The notes beneath the pieces were generated by a model. It made no database searches and had not been told where the DNA came from. It saw only the letters and a list, made by a program, of their open reading frames with translations. From the NCBI GenBank assembly GCA_009192285.1, contig WBVU01000015.1, positions 248,001-312,000 on the forward strand: a stretch of 64,000 nt of DNA, read 5' to 3'. The position numbers were made by a program, and so were the translations under genes. This DNA comes from Morchella semilibera (Eukaryota; Ascomycota; Pezizomycetes; Pezizales; Morchellaceae). Below, piece after piece: positions 1 to 11,622 of this stretch. How positions within the stretch are numbered: position 1 is the first letter of the stretch; every line of letters begins with the position of its first letter.

Positions 1-68
1 CAATGTACCTAATTGAAGTGCATTTATTGGAGAAACTCGGTCTAACAGTGCTTTTTGATAATTTATAG

Positions 69-780
69 GGAGAAGATTGTCCTCGCTGCCAGAATCATTG
101 CTACCATCGACAATCCGGCCGATATCTGCGCTGTTTCCGCCCGTCCCTACGGTCAGCGTGCTGTCTTGAAGTTCGCTGCCCACACCGGTGCCACTGCTAT
201 CGCCGGTCGTTTCACCCCTGGTAACTTCACCAACTATATCACTCGTTCTTTCAAGGAGCCCCGCCTTATCATCGTCACCGATCCCCGCACCGATGCCCAG
301 GCCATCAAGGAGGCCTCATACGTCAACATCCCCGTCATCGGTCTGTGTGATACCGACTCTCCCACTGAGTTTGTCGATGTTGCCATCCCTACCAACAACA
401 AGTCACGCAACTCCATCGGTCTTATCTGGTGGATGCTTGCTCGCGAAGTCCTCCGTCTTCGTGGAACCATTCCTTCAAGGGAGACCGAGTGGGATGTCAT
501 GACCGATCTCTACTTCTACCGCGACCCCGAGGCTGAGGAACAGAAGGCTGTCGAGGAAGCCGACAAGGTTCCTGGTGCTGAGGAGGCTGTGCCAGAAAGC
601 GGGTTTGCTGCTGCCACTTCCGGTGCTGACTGGGATGTTGCTGGTCAGTCCGGAACCTTCGTTCCTCCTGAGGCTACTGGCCCTGCGCCGAGCTGGGATG
701 CTGACGCTGCTGGTGGTGACTGGGCTGCGGACACTGCTGCCGCTGCCGATACTTCTGCCGCTGCTACAACTGGATGGTAA
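69..780 (+). CDS. RPS0: 40S ribosomal protein S0 (uS2), last exon, 5'-truncated
   Basis: This is the last exon of the small-subunit ribosomal protein S0/SA (uS2), needed for 40S assembly and 20S pre-rRNA processing. An acceptor (tttatag) ends at 68, and the first base completes a codon split in phase 2. The frame then runs [50 protein letters not shown] and [20 protein letters not shown], all hallmark uS2 blocks, to a TAA at 778-780. The C-terminal 70 residues are acidic and Ala/Trp-rich, ending in GW, as in eukaryotic S0 tails. Roughly 55 N-terminal residues lie in exons left of the window. Strong C/T-ending codon preference fits a highly expressed gene. Identification is very secure. Confidence 0.97.
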
Positions 781-2925
781 AAAGGTTGGGATTAATGTGT
801 TTCATTTTTTTTTTCCTTACGACCAAATAAAAAAAATTTCAAATCTGGGAACTTCAAAAAAAAAATCTAAATTAGGGCTTTGTTTAATCGGAGTTCCAAA
901 AGTTGTGCTTTACATACAGAGCCATGATCTGAGGTGGAAATTAAATAACCCAGGCGCTGCTGATATGATAGAAGCATGATATTTGTATTTGGTATTGGTA
1001 AATGATTTTCTTCGGTTTGTCAACTGGTCTTATGCAACCGCCGAACAGGATATTTCGTTTGGAGTTGTGGGTGGTTTCATCTCTCTGTTGTTTCAGTTAG
1101 GGGGGGGGGGGTAAAATGAAAGAAAGCAATAGCCTTCCATACACGCCGCCCATAAGATTTTGCACTTTGAACTGATAAGAAGTAAAGATACCTCCATGTA
1201 CGCACCCCATCCCCAATGAAGCAAGCTCCCTGCCAACCGAGCTTTTGTCCAATCTTCACTGGCTGCAGGTTTGGCGACCAGTTTTGCGTAGTAGAGGACC
1301 CCAAGGACTGGTAAGAAGTGAGCCCGGAGTAAAGATATGTGAGTGCCCGTTTGGAAGCCAGTGCTCCGTTACATATTAAAACCGAGTCTAAGAGTGAGGT
1401 GCTGTTTGGGAGAATGTTGATGGATACCAACGCTGAGGTTAGTAGTAGCTAAGGCCTAAACGTTGATACCAGCAGTGGGGTTGATTGGGGGACAGTTATG
1501 GTGGGAAAAAGCAAATCCAAGTTACTTTCGTTTTCATGTGTTTCCTAGACCCCACAAAATTGGCTGTAAAACACAACTGAATTTCCTAGAACAGGGTTTT
1601 CACCCGGACGGAGTTTCAAACCGCCAGAGCCCACTGTCGCCCTACACCGGAAATCATTTCTTTTTGCTCGTTCCTCGGCTTATATTTAGGAGATACCAAG
1701 GCGGGAGCTAGGTAAGTTGATTACCCACATGATCCATCGCTGAACTATAATAAGGGAACTGGGCCGAAAGTAGACTCCCGAATAAGAGGGCTCAGGATAG
1801 GAGAACTAACTCCGATGTCTTGAATAACTGACAACTCTTGTTCCCTTCCCAAGATCTTGGGCGTCTTTTATTTACTACTACTCATACGCCTCCCCCAAGA
1901 TACCATGTATTCCCATGTACTTTAATGTTGAGTTATGCACCTACATGTAGTTCACAATGTTGCCCGCAATATTACACGCGATTATATAAATGTATACTTT
2001 ACAAGGACCTCTGCCTAAATCAAAATTAAGACTTCTCTTGAGAAGAATATAGGTACCACTTCGGTAGATTGAGCCTCCAAAATGGACGTGATAGCAAGGT
2101 TAGCTATAGGAAAATAGGATCATAGCAGATCACTCAGTGCCTCAACTACATGGATTATTAAGGATCACAGGTTTTTCACTACATGTAGTAATCATCAATT
2201 CAGATCTAAAATAAGAATTATTAAGGTCCGGACTGATACTCTTAGGCCCTTCAGCAACAAGCCTAAATGGGGTTATGCGCGCTGATTGCCCCCGCAATGA
2301 TTTTCTGGCCAATACCGTTTTCGGAATTTCTTACATATATGTATGATTGCGCGATGTTCCCACATGTACTCAACCGAGAGAGATGTAGGGTAGAGAGTAC
2401 CACTTTATTTTCTAGGCCTGCTCATTGGTTGATGAAAAATTGGAGCATATGCGCCGACGAATCAAAAGCGGGATGAGGGGATAAATAAGGTGTTACTTTG
2501 TTATTTTGGTAAGATTATGCCAGAAAAGGTTGTGGGAAATTTCCGCCTTGCTGATCCAAGAAACAGCATCCACCAGTCAATTCCGATTCCCTCATGGACA
2601 CAGCCTCTTTTAAGCAAGGACCGCATGCATGGGCGCAAGTAGATGTGGCTTCGAGATGACAAGAAACTGTGCGTTGTCTGTGGCGCAAAGTTGCAGGGGT
2701 TCCACACACCTATTATTCCCACCTCTAGCAACCCTTTTGAAGCTTGGGCCTACCCCCAACCAAGCAAAGCTGCTGCCCGCTGCCATTCATTGCTACCCCT
2801 CCGAAGAACGCAATCTCACCTTTGGCTTCCCCTAGAAAAATAAAAATAAACAGTAACCAGAACAAGATTGGAGCCCCGCGCCCACAGCTTTCACAATAGA
2901 ACTCCAATCGCGCCCTCGACATGAA
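781..2925. other. Intergenic region between RPS0 and the DENN gene
   Basis: About 2.1 kb with no gene I can support. It begins with the RPS0 3' UTR (A-rich tract near 820-870). It holds a 12-G run at 1100-1111 and two perfect TACATGTA palindromes (1942-1949 and 2180-2187). The short open frames here show no recognisable domain. The last ~100 bases are the promoter and 5' UTR of the downstream DENN gene. Confidence 0.6.
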
Positions 2926-5159
2926 ATGGCCGGTGAAGACGGCTCCGTTGCTAATGGCGGCGGTTCGTCGTCTTCCTCGTCATCTTCATGGACTGCAGCC
3001 TTGTATGCTAACGAAATAACGGATTACCCCTTCTCTCTAGATGCTTTGAGAAAATGGATGATCGCTTTGTGAGTCGGGACCGAGGGCTTCAAGTTACTTC
3101 TAAGCTAATAAACGGGTTTGTGCAGCGTTGTTTGTGACTTCAATGTCGACATTGGTAAGTGATTGGAATAGCAAATGCGATTTTAAAGGGGCAGAGTTCA
3201 TGTGGGGTTTGCTAACCCATCATAGGCGTCGAAGTGGAATACATGTTTCCTTCAACTCAATTCTCTCAAACGGATTTGCAAACCATATGTTTTAGCAGGT
3301 ATGTATTTCTCGAATATCCTACAGATTACTTTTATAGGGTTTCCGTGTTTACTAATTTTACTTATAGCTTCCCTGAGCGTGTAAATTCAGATACGATCGA
3401 AGACTCGGCTTTTCACTTCAAGTTTCGCCATTCGTCACCCGAAGTCCCTTGCGAGCCTACAGACGACGATCCTGGTTACTGGTACGGTTTTTGTTTGTTC
3501 CGCCAACAACGCGATACTTCTGTTAAGCGAAATTACCGTCAGAAATCTCTTGTATTAGTCTCACAACATGACTTTGCGCCATTATTTGCCCACCTGGTAA
3601 AGACAATATCAACGTTAGATTTTGCAGTGAGCCCTACGCTCATTGAGTCGGCATGCTCGAATATAGCTGCTTGGGCAGGTCCAGAGGCTGGAGTGCAAGA
3701 ATTGCCATTTTTGGGCTCACTGCTGGATGTTCATATGTATGGCGCTTCTCTTGGCTGCTTCATCATAACTCCCGAGGTTGTACTGAACAAGTGATTTTTC
3801 ATGATTCATAGACCTCCTCATCCTTCGTTTCCATTACAGGGTCGTGTCACTGCCTCTAGCTCCAGAACAGATGTTAGAGTGGAATACAAAGAAATCCACA
3901 CATCTGAACCCCTCGGCTCTTGGGCAAGGCTCGCGCAACTTCTCACGTCAATTTCAGAACTATACATTATCTTTGAGCGGGTATGATATGGTTTATTAAG
4001 GCTGTCGCTTACAGCGGCTTTAGAGTGATTTAACTAACACACATTATCAGGTCTTACTGTCTGAACCATTGGTGGTGTTAGCAGATGATCCAAGGACTTG
4101 TAGTGAATTTGTTTCTGCGGCCGTTGATTTGATTCGCCCAGTAAGCCTTAGGGATCTCAATTTCTAGTACCCTGCTAATTCTTGTGCCAAGATACCGTTT
4201 GGTGGTGATTGCCGACCATATCTCACTATGCAGTCAGGTAGGAAGGAGGACCTTCTCCATGAAACTCATATTTCTACTTGAATTCCTGTTAACACCATTC
4301 ACAGATTTCTTCTTAAATGGCCACGAGCAGGTGAGAGCTTGAGAGCTACCCCCCCCCCCCCTTTTACCCCTTGTTTCCACTAACAATCTTTCGGGTAAGA
4401 TCCCTTTCCGCCACTACCTAATAGGCATCACAAACCCATTTTTCTTAAAAAGGGTATTATCGCAGGGGAAAGATAGCGCTTCTCCCCATGTTATTTACTT
4501 ATCGGGCCCGGAAGTAAAGTAAGAGAGTAAATATCTTCTATTCCCAGGAAATGTGCTTATAATTATGTTGAGACGAAAATCTCACACTCTATATTCTAGT
4601 GAGCGCGAGTTCACAAACAACTTTATCACCAATGACACAAAAGGATCACTTGCCAAGGATCTGGTCTTTTTGAGAAAATTAGAGCATTATCTAAAGGACG
4701 AAGAAACAACACGTAAGCAATACATATTATTCCTTCCGTTATATTGTTTCTTTTGCTAAGTTTTCTTCTCTTCATGCAGCGCAAGAGTGTGGACGTTTTG
4801 TCCGACGTCACTTTGCACTCCTTTCGGCGTTATTCTTGGCACCCTTAAACCGTTACCTTGCGACTCTGACCACGCTCTCGCCAAACTCGAGGATGATTGA
4901 TATCGCAAACTTCTCAGAGGAGGATTTCCTGACCAGTCTTTCGAAATACGGGTGCCAGGTACAGTTCAAGGGCAAGACCAGCTTCCACAGACATAGAACT
5001 GCGGAGGCCTTCTATCGCAAGTTCTGTCGAAGCCCGGGCTTTTTCAGGTGGCTGCAGATGAAGATAAGGCTGCAAGAGGCCGATGGGGGTAACGGTAACG
5101 GCGGTATCTCGCCCGCAAGTGACTATAGGGAAAAAATTGTAGATGGCGTGCAAACCTAA
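2926..5159 (+). CDS. DENND6-type DENN domain protein (11 exons)
   Basis: A DENN-domain protein of the DENND6 (FAM116) type; DENN proteins are Rab guanine-nucleotide exchange factors in membrane traffic. Supported exons: 2926-3068, 3126-3154, 3226-3298, 3368-3736, 3812-3980, 4051-4140, 4192-4237, 4305-4330, 4400-~4513, ~4548-4712, 4780-5159. Family landmarks in order: CDFNVDIGVEVEYMFPS, an FxFRHSSP block, YWYGFCLFRQQRDTSVKRN (the family's YFYGYVYFRQ block), QKSLVLVSQHDFAPLF, LLSEPLVVLADDP, LIGITNPFFLKRV, and the C-terminal RRHFALLSALFLAPLNRYLA. The start at 2926 is chosen because the ATG at 2921 soon meets a stop. The exon 9/10 junction is out of phase by one base unless a weaker splice pair is used (see findings). 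Expected length is about 527-534 residues, close to the family's ~600. Confidence 0.9.
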
Positions 5160-6370
5160 GCTTGAGATTGGGTTTTTTTGTTTTATTTTTTTTTGAAAGT
5201 ATATATGTCACTAGTTCTTATGGCGGATCTTTTGCCTTTCTTTTGTGTGCGTTCTTTTTGGGGAGTTATTTGTATATCCGAATACCACGGCTTAGTTGTT
5301 TTTGTCGTTTACCTTGGTGACTGCAGGCGTATGCCAGAGTCAGATTATCGTTTTAATAGGGAGAGAGAGAAAAAATGTTTTAGTTCTTTAGCATGCCTGT
5401 ATGCGGCAGTATATTTAGCAGCCGTTGAAGATCCGTATTTAATTAATATAATTCCTGGCGGAGCTTTATAATTCGGGGTCGAGTAATCATATCTGCAGAG
5501 AATAGATATGATTTTTTCAAGTTCTAGATTTACGCGGACATGGGCGTGGGGTTCTATTCGAGTCCGGCAAATCACTTGGCGCCAAGGATTAGTTGCTGCC
5601 CAGGGGGGCGGGGGGGCCAAGGATTATTTACGCATAATTTTTGTTTTGAACCGCCGAATCTCAGGGATAACGAATCGGACTGGGGGCTGGAATACCACCA
5701 ATTGCCTATTGGTCAAGACGGCCAAAAGCTACATACGCTGTAATTTGGCTCTGTCGGATTGAGGCTCAACAGGCATCTGGCCAATCCCGAAGCCTGGTAA
5801 TATTCCAGTCCAGCCCAGTAATTCAAATATGAGATTGGGAATGGAGGGTGGGCATGAGGGCAGAATAGGCGGGAGAGAGTACTGGAGGGGGAGGTGGGAA
5901 TGTATGTATGTAGGTAGTGCTGTGGGGTTTCTACAGCTTTGTCACTGGTGGTTTGGTACGTGTTGCAGGTATATACCGGTACTCTACTGCTGGTGGCATG
6001 TATATAGATCATGTATTTTGGGAGGGTTATGTCTTGATGCAATTGCGATTGGAAGCCTTGAGCCCGGAGTAATCAATCAAATCATGTCTCGCGTTACAGC
6101 AATCACTAGTAGCTCTGTAGATAAATGTGCCTAGATAATTAGATCAATTGTTAGCTACATACGCAGGTACAGCCCGTGCTCTCCATAGCTGGGGGTAATA
6201 ATCTACTAACTTACTATTCGGAGATATATATATTAACCGCACGTGATCTTTATGTCATCACGCATCCGTTATCCGTCCCCGCGACCTTCATCTCTCTCCC
6301 TCCCCCTTCCTTCCCACGGCGCTCAACCTCCCCCATCCCCGCACTACAGCCATACACATGCACCACCGAG
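5160..6370. other. Intergenic region between DENN gene and J-protein gene
   Basis: About 1.2 kb. It holds the T-rich 3' UTR of the DENN gene and the promoter of the J-protein gene. The last ~150 bases are C/T-rich (CCTCCC blocks), typical of fungal promoters and 5' leaders. I see no coding or RNA gene. Confidence 0.55.
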
Positions 6371-7246
6371 ATGCTCGCGAGCCTCCGCTCCTCCACCGCC
6401 CCCCGCCGCCACCACCACCACCTCCTCCTCCGCAGCTACGCAACCGAAACCGAGCACACGCGGTGGCCCCCGGGGCCCCTCCCAACACCGTACCAGATCT
6501 TCAACTACAACCCGAAAACGCCGTACTCGAAGGCGCGCTACCTGCAGCTGGTCAAGCTCTACCACCCCGACCACGCCCGCCACAGCGACATGGACATCGC
6601 GGACGCGGTGCGCACGGAGCGCTTCCGCCTCGTGGTCGCCGCGAACGGGATATTGTCGGACCCGGCGAAGCGCGCGGCGTATGACCGCTTTGGGCTGGGG
6701 TGGAATGTGGCGGGGGAGGCGAGGGCGGGGTGGTGGCGCGAGAGGGAGGGGTTCGAGGCTGGCGGGTATGGGTCGGGGGGGGTCAATGATCCGAGTAGGA
6801 ATGCGACGTGGGAGGACTGGGAGAGGTATTATCAGCGGAAGGCGGCGGCGGAGGCGGGGAGTAGTGGTGGTGGTGGGGGTGGTGGGGGCGCAGGGGGGCA
6901 GGAGACCCTGTATACGTCGAATAGGGCGTTTGTGGTTATTGTGGCGTTTCTGGCGTCGCTGGGCGGGATTGCGAATATCAGCAGGGCGAACAAGAACGGG
7001 CACCTGTTCCTGGACCAGACGGACAAGAGGTCGGCGAGTATCGGGAAGGAGCTGGAGTGGAGGAGGAGGGAGGCGGTCAGGCTGGGGGGAAAGGACGAGA
7101 GGATTAGGAATTTCCTGAGGGTGAGGGATCCGGTGGGGTATGGCGTGGAGGTGGAGCAGGAGAGGGAGGAGAGGGTGAGGAGGTTGTTGCCGCCGGAGGA
7201 GAGGTGTATCAGTGATGATATACAGAAGAGGAGGGTCGACACTTGA
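6371..7246 (+). CDS. JID1-like mitochondrial membrane J-domain protein
   Basis: A single-exon gene for 291 residues. The N-terminus is Arg/Ser/His-rich with no acids before residue 26 and carries RSYATET, like a mitochondrial presequence. A J domain follows at about residues 39-108, with the Hsp70-stimulating HPD tripeptide at 65-67 in KLYHPDHAR and the helix-IV block SDPAKRAAYDRFG. A Gly-rich linker (about 164-176) leads to one predicted membrane segment (AFVVIVAFLASLGGIANI, about 186-203) and a charged C-terminus. This order and size match yeast Jid1, a J protein of the mitochondrial inner membrane (about 301 residues); orthology is inferred. The ATG at 6371 is preferred because upstream in-frame sequence is promoter-like and would spoil the presequence. 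Very GC-rich at third codon positions, with no intron. Confidence 0.85.
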   Translation: MLASLRSSTAPRRHHHHLLLRSYATETEHTRWPPGPLPTPYQIFNYNPKTPYSKARYLQLVKLYHPDHARHSDMDIADAVRTERFRLVVAANGILSDPAKRAAYDRFGLGWNVAGEARAGWWREREGFEAGGYGSGGVNDPSRNATWEDWERYYQRKAAAEAGSSGGGGGGGGAGGQETLYTSNRAFVVIVAFLASLGGIANISRANKNGHLFLDQTDKRSASIGKELEWRRREAVRLGGKDERIRNFLRVRDPVGYGVEVEQEREERVRRLLPPEERCISDDIQKRRVDT

Positions 7247-8045
7247 TGTGGCGGCGGCGGCGGGCTTTCCTTTGTATTTATGTATGTATGTATGTATGTA
7301 TGTATCTTTCCTTCCTGTTCTTGCTTTGGACGCCTCTGTCGTATATATATATAGCATTGTGGCAGAGGCGTGTTTTTGCTTTCTGTATTCCTGTTTTTGT
7401 GGGCGTTATAGGAATAATATAGGCTGTGCTTTGTCCACGAGTGGCGGTAATCATTCACCACCTCTGTAAATACCTAGAGTAAATCTTTGTGCTGCCGATA
7501 CCCGGATGGCCCTCTCGGAGTCGGCGTCCCGAATCGATATAACTCCAGCCCGCGGCGGGGGAACAACCAGTGTGCGCATTTGGCCATGAGGGGATCGATC
7601 GACCGCGCTTCTATATTATATATGTAGACCCCATGGGGCTACACCTGCGAACCCACCCGAGTGATAGATCATGATCCGAGTCTCTGCCTGCTGCCAGGGA
7701 TGGGATGCGTAGATTGGCGTGAGCTGCTACTACGCACGCCGTAACTGTGCTGTTTTGCGGCGGCGATGAACCGTACCCACCTGCCTGCATGCATGGGTTG
7801 CAAGGGCAGACGGTCCGTCCGTTCGACGTGCGCGGGGCTTTGGTGGTGGTGGTATCTTGCGTTTCGGATCATTACCCTCCCTGGCTCGAGTGTGGGTGTG
7901 GGTGGTCATGGACGGTCACTCGGTCGTTAGCTTGGCGCAATCAATCAATCAGAGACGTCACTTCTGGTACCAATCAATTGTTAAGAAAAAAAATCTATTA
8001 CTATATATATTATATTATATTATACTATATACAGGGCCCTTCTAT
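7247..8045. other. Intergenic region downstream of the J-protein gene
   Basis: Convergent 3' region between the J-protein and RING genes. It contains a (TATG)n microsatellite at about 7278-7305 and an AT-only tract (TATAT/ATTAT repeats) at about 8001-8033. No gene is seen. Confidence 0.55.
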
Positions 8046-8924
8046 CTAGGCCCTCGAATAGCGGGGCCTATAAGAATCATACCCGCGCCTCCCCTCGCCC
8101 TTCCCCCTCGCACCCCGCACCCCACCACCCCCCTCGTCACCCCCCACCCCCACCAGCACCAGCGCCGCCTCCTCCTCCGGCGAAAACGCCTCCGGCACAG
8201 TCCGCGCATACTGCACGAATCGGTCCCAGTCGCACAAGCGGTCAAACGGGCTACGCAGCCAGGCGCCCAGCTCGTGCAGAAACAAGCGTGCGTTTCTGGG
8301 GCCGAGGAAGTCGGCGACCATGGCCTCGGCGGCGCCGGAGGCGCCGCGCAGGTCCACGGACTTGAGGATCGCGACGACGTATTCGAGCAGGAACTCGCGG
8401 TCGCAGGGGAAGACTTGCAGCTCGCGGCGCAGGAAGGTGCGGGCCCGTGAGAGGAGGGGTGGGGTGTGGCGGAGCTGGCGGGGCGTGGGGGGTGGGCGGA
8501 AGCGCGAGGTAGGGGTTGCGCGATGTGGTGGGAGCGGAGGTTGTGCGTGTAGATGTAGCGGCGGCGGAGGAGGGCCGTGGGGGTGCGGTGGGGGGGTGGC
8601 GTGGGGGTGCGGTGGCGGCGGCGGTGTGTGTTGGGGGTGTTGGAGGGGGGTTTGATGGGGTGCTAGGGGTGGTTAGTTGGTGTTTATTTGGAGGCGAGGT
8701 GGAACTCACCTTCACGACCTTTCCTAGCGTCTTGTCGGCTACGGAAAGGACATTGACGGCCGTGTTGCAGAGCGGGCACGACGGCCGCACCTCGAGCCAG
8801 TTGAGCAGACAGAGGTAGTCGAATGCGTGCTGGCACGGCGAGGCGACCGCTCGCTCGCTGATGGGTCCAGGCAGATTACGCAGTTCTCGGCGGTCTCGCC
8901 CCCGGGTGCGGAGGCAGCGCTCAT
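8046..8924 (-). CDS. TOPORS-like RING-finger protein with two apparent frameshifts
   Basis: A likely E3 ubiquitin ligase: an N-terminal RING finger plus a conserved C-terminal module found in fungal relatives of TOPORS. Exon 1 is 8710-8924, starting [20 protein letters not shown]; exon 2 is 8046-8662, with the intron joining at GTGAGT and CCCCTAG. The RING reads CVICLD, then [18 protein letters not shown] and SCPLCN, so all C3HC4 ligands are present but spread over two frames. Exon 2 carries [16 protein letters not shown], then, one frame over, [33 protein letters not shown] and [13 protein letters not shown]. The frame slips near 8861-8866 (after CLDP) and near 8516-8524 (after HHIA). One extra base at each site would give a 277-residue protein. 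Either the gene is freshly broken or the sequence has indels. Extreme GC3 matches its neighbours. Confidence 0.78.
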
Positions 8925-9721
8925 TTGCGGGGAGGCGGAGGTGAGGACGAAGTGGAGGAGGAGGAGGAGGAGGACGGATGTTGCGCGGTAAGGTAAGAGA
9001 TAGCTCCCGGTTTGGTATGTGTACCCGATCTCTCGCTCCCCTAACCCTGGTGCCAAGGCTACGGAGGCAGGGAATTCAATTCAATGTCAGCAGAGCATGT
9101 GGAAGGGGCAATCTCTTTCTGCGGCCGTATTGGGTCTGATTGGATATAAGAATATAACTATCAATTCAATTCAATTCAATTCGATTGGCACTCCTTCAAG
9201 GATACTCTCTTCCCAGCCATCGATATTATTCAGGTACATACAATACAGTCATACTCGAACACGGGTGCTGCGCGCCCGGGTACGACCCCGGGCCCGGGGG
9301 GGCCAGTAATCTCAAAACTTTAAGGACTCCCCCCCAACAGATTCTCAAAACGACTGAACCGGGGGGAGTGTAATTATGTATGCAGCCAGAATAGAATTGT
9401 ATGTAATTCAATCCCTACACGGCGGACAACCGTGCACCGGGATGCTCGATTGCCGAGATGAGACGAGTGCCTGATGCTGGATTAACTGTAATGGTAATGG
9501 GGATTGGCTTGCCTCGGTACGGTTTATGGCATCACTCGGGTTTGGGGGACCTACAGGAGTATATACCTGATTTGCTGCTACTACTAACTAACTACCGCTG
9601 CTGCTACTAATTGTGGCTTGAAGCAGCTAGCTGGCTAGCTGGTGCCTGACCGTTTGTAAAGAGAGAAGAAGAAAAGAAGAAATAAAAAAAGCTTATTTCA
9701 TACCCGGACCTGTCTAGTCTA
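8925..9721. other. Intergenic region between RING gene and DAM1
   Basis: Promoter of the RING gene on one side and the 3' region of DAM1 on the other. It holds an (ATTCA)n microsatellite at about 9160-9182 and a GC-palindromic patch (CCCGGGCCCGGG) near 9285-9299. No gene is seen. Confidence 0.5.
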
Positions 9722-10468
9722 CTACGGGCAGCTCTCACTTAGAGTACCGCAGGCCCCTCCCCTCTTGACGGCGCCGCCCCTGCTGCTGCCACTACCGCGG
9801 GAGCTACCGCCGCGCCTGGGGGCCTTGGGAATGGTTGAGGCAGTGGGGGTGGGCGAGGGCGCGCGCGGCTCGCGGACAAACGAGGTGTCGGTGGTCCTGC
9901 AAGCAACATGGTCAGCCGGGGGGGTGGTCTTATAGCGGGTGGGTGGGTAGAGAGGCAGACATGAAGGTTGCTTCTGCGTCCTGCTCGGCGCGCCACTGGT
10001 CAGGCTCGTACGGGTTACTGCGGCCTTGTCCTCGTCAGTGCCGTGCTACAGAGGTATATATACACACACATACCCAACGACGCTTCATGCTCCGCCGCCC
10101 TCTTGAACGACTCTTTGATCGGCGCCTTCCTACCACCCCTCTCATCAGCACTCTTCCCCCGGGAGGGAAGGAAGGGGGAAAGGGCATACCTCGGTAAAGT
10201 CCATGCAAAAGGCGTTCATGTTGAGCCCATACAGGAAGCTAGCGAAGCTCTCGCTGAAGCGCGAGACCGAGTCGTGCATGATCTGCAGGTCGCCATGTCC
10301 GCCTCCAGCGTTGCCATGGCGTCGCTCAGCCTCCGCGAACTGCGGGGCCAGCGCGTTGAGGGGGAAGGGCTCGTCGCCGCCGCTGTCGCGGAGGGAGCTG
10401 CGCGAGTTGGAGCGGCGGAGGGGCGTGGCGGGGCGGGAGGGCGGTTTGGGGGGTGCGGGGGTCGACAT
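9722..10468 (-). CDS. DAM1: DASH/DAM1 complex subunit Dam1
   Basis: Dam1 is the microtubule-contacting, Aurora-B-regulated subunit of the fungal DASH ring, which couples kinetochores to spindle microtubules. Four exons, 10190-10468, 10074-10125, 9961-10024 and 9722-9896, join in phase to 189 residues. The N-terminus is basic and Ser-rich (LRRSNSRSSLRD). The diagnostic core is LQIMHDSVSRFSESFASFLY followed by GLNMNAFCMDF (about residues 62-92), then PIKESFKRAAEHEA, NPYEPDQWRAEQDAEATFM and TTDTSFV. The Ser/Arg/Gly-rich tail ends at the TAG at 9722-9724. I chose the ATG at 10468 because it directly precedes the usual STPAPPKPPSRPATP-type head, while an upstream in-frame stretch encodes poly-Thr from a GTGG-repeat promoter. 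Acceptors used are GGAAG, ACAAG and TTGCAG. Confidence 0.93.
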
Positions 10469-11335
10469 TGTGGTGGTGGTGGTGGTGGTGGTGGTTGGAT
10501 CGGGATATTGGTATTGGGTTTGGGTATTGGGGACTGGGGTTGGGTTGCGAACAGACACAGGCGCGCTAGGCCGTGTTGGGAATGGATGCTTGCGGATACC
10601 GAAAGTGCCGGTCGCGCGGGTGGACATCAGCCCGGGGGGGGGCGCTTGACGACAAACCGGAATTGGAGCAAGAGAACTCGGAACGGGGGAAGCCCCGCAG
10701 ACCGACGCTGACGACATGATTCTTGGGAATTGGGCAGAGACATGTACGAGTAGGAAGTATCTACAGTCTGCAGCGGGCCCTGATATCATTACTCCGTAGA
10801 GAGAGAGAGAAGTCTGTGTGTGTGCCTTGTGCCTTGTGCCTTGTGCCTTGTGCCTTGGGTGGGCGGTGGACGGGGGCCCTGAGTAGAAAAGTCTTTGAGT
10901 GTTACGACATCAGCAGCCGTTTCAAACAAGGCGGGCCCTTTTCTCTTCTACATATTCCATACTTCCTCATACACCATCATCATCATCATCATCATAATCT
11001 CCCATCCATCCACTCGAGGAATTAAGAACAGGAATCTAAATAAAACATAACGCACATACTATTACAAAAACGAACCCCTCCCTGCTGCGCCTCTCTCGTT
11101 CTCGTTTCCCCTCGCTCGTCCCTAGGAACGGGAAAAAAGAAAAGAAAAAAAGTGACACACCACAATTAATTAATTGCGGGCGCCCAGTATAACAGTACCG
11201 ACTGCCCCACCGAGAGAAAGAAAGAAAGAGAGAAAGAAAAAAAACCATAGTCATATATATGTGGAAGGCCTTTACCCGCTCATCTCCTCGACGCCTCCTC
11301 TTCGCAACCAACCGTCGGCGCCCGCACACGTCATC

Positions 11336-11376
<41 letters not shown>

Positions 11377-11622
11377 GTAATACTGGTTATAAGTACCACC
11401 GCCGTCCCCACATCCACATCCACAGCCTCCACAACCTCTACAACTACTAAATCTAGAACTAGAACTAGAACTAGAACTACAACTACTTTCCTGGCCGCGT
11501 CGCTTGCTGTGTCGGTGTTTGCTGCCGTCAACGAGAAGAATACTGCCTCGTTACCGTTCAGTCTCTGGGCACCTACTGCTCCGCTGAAAGAAGAAGAAGA
11601 AGAAGAAGAGGAAGAATACGAA
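10469..11622. promoter_or_regulatory. Divergent upstream region shared by DAM1 and the CSR1-like gene
   Basis: About 1.15 kb between two diverging starts. It is rich in microsatellites: (GTG/CAC)n at 10470-10496, five tandem TGTGCCT units at 10821-10855, (CAT)n near 10973-10995, (AGC)n of about 11 to 12 units at 11337-11372, and a hexamer array of CTAGAA at about 11453-11478. The (AGC)n and CTAGAA arrays probably lie in the 5' UTR of the CSR1-like gene. Promoter status is inferred from gene orientation only. Confidence 0.4.
10821..10855 (+). repeat. Five tandem copies of a 7-bp unit
   Basis: Five perfect head-to-tail TGTGCCT units, followed by TGGGTGG. They lie in the divergent region between DAM1 and the CSR1-like gene. 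Confidence 0.9.

Noticed and set aside
6176-6370. N-terminal extension of the J protein
   Set aside because: The upstream in-frame sequence is promoter-like, and the ATG at 6371 gives a normal mitochondrial presequence and family length.
8925-9056. N-terminal extension of the RING protein with a hydrophobic stretch
   Set aside because: It lacks an ATG of its own in a good position and is GGA-repeat derived; the ATG at 8924 places the RING at the expected distance.
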